Part shown: one piece after another, positions 24,215-24,238 of the stretch
How positions within the stretch are numbered: position 1 is the stretch's first letter
Layout: each line of letters begins with the position of its first letter
Source: an uncultured Asticcacaulis sp.
GTDB taxonomy: Bacteria; Pseudomonadota; Alphaproteobacteria; Caulobacterales; Caulobacteraceae
Direction of reading: 5' to 3'
NCBI GenBank assembly: GCA_946480525.1
Contig: CAMLLA010000009.1
Coordinates: 1-24,238, forward strand
Length of the DNA: 24,238 nucleotides
The notes under the pieces: model-generated
What the model was told of the DNA's origin: nothing
The model's input: only the letters and a program-made list of their open reading frames with translations
The model's database searches: none
Made by a program: the position numbers and the translations under genes

Positions 24215-24238
24215 GCCTCACGTCGATACAGAATAAAA

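Overview
The window is high-GC DNA with tightly packed genes, from a Gram-negative alphaproteobacterium. The style of the TonB-dependent receptor, the IbpA-like sugar-binding protein and the mix of glycoside hydrolases suggest Caulobacteraceae (for example Asticcacaulis or Caulobacter). That placement is inferred from protein style and was not tested by a search. Most of the window is one carbohydrate-utilisation island.

Layout. (1) At the left edge, the first 182 codons of a TonB-dependent receptor (minus strand) diverge from a flavin-dependent tryptophan-halogenase-family gene (plus). A GntR/HutC (UTRA) regulator follows on the plus strand. (2) A minus-strand block from 13258 to 3395 reads mmsA (CoA-acylating methylmalonate/malonate-semialdehyde dehydrogenase), a RbsB/IbpA-type sugar- or inositol-binding lipoprotein, a double-domain sugar ABC ATPase, an RbsC-type permease and two GH92 exo-alpha-mannosidases. 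The binding-protein gene has its own promoter just after mmsA. (3) Diverging from mmsA is a translationally coupled plus-strand operon: GH115 alpha-glucuronidase, PhoA-type alkaline phosphatase, FadR/UxuR-type GntR regulator and GH43 glycosidase. (4) Converging on it is a 1035-residue periplasmic beta-propeller/Y_Y_Y sensor fused to a GGDEF diguanylate cyclase. (5) The right end carries an OmpA-family lipoprotein, a small one-TM protein and an internally deleted remnant of a polyprenyl-phosphate sugar transferase.

How it may work together. The receptor would import oligosaccharide fragments across the outer membrane. Secreted GH92, GH115, GH43 and phosphatase enzymes would trim them in the periplasm. 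The ABC system would carry the released monomer inward, and MmsA would complete its oxidation. An IbpA-like binding protein next to mmsA points to myo-inositol, whose catabolism ends in malonate semialdehyde. Together with alpha-mannosidases, an alpha-1,2-glucuronidase and a phosphatase, this gives a testable idea: the island may target inositol-phosphate glycans, such as headgroups of plant or fungal glycosyl-inositol-phosphoceramides or phosphatidylinositol mannosides. The more conventional reading is hemicellulose (glucuronoxylan) and mannan use.

Regulation visible in the DNA. A 14-bp word (TTATAAATGGAATT) occurs both in front of the UTRA regulator and over the -10 region of the binding-protein promoter, suggesting a shared operator. 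A second palindrome, AATTGGTCGACCATTT, just downstream of that promoter resembles FadR/UxuR-type operators. A perfect 14-bp palindrome lies between mmsA and GH115. A palindromic intergenic repeat of about 60 bp is present in two copies 12.8 kb apart. I saw no tRNA, rRNA, CRISPR array or insertion sequence.
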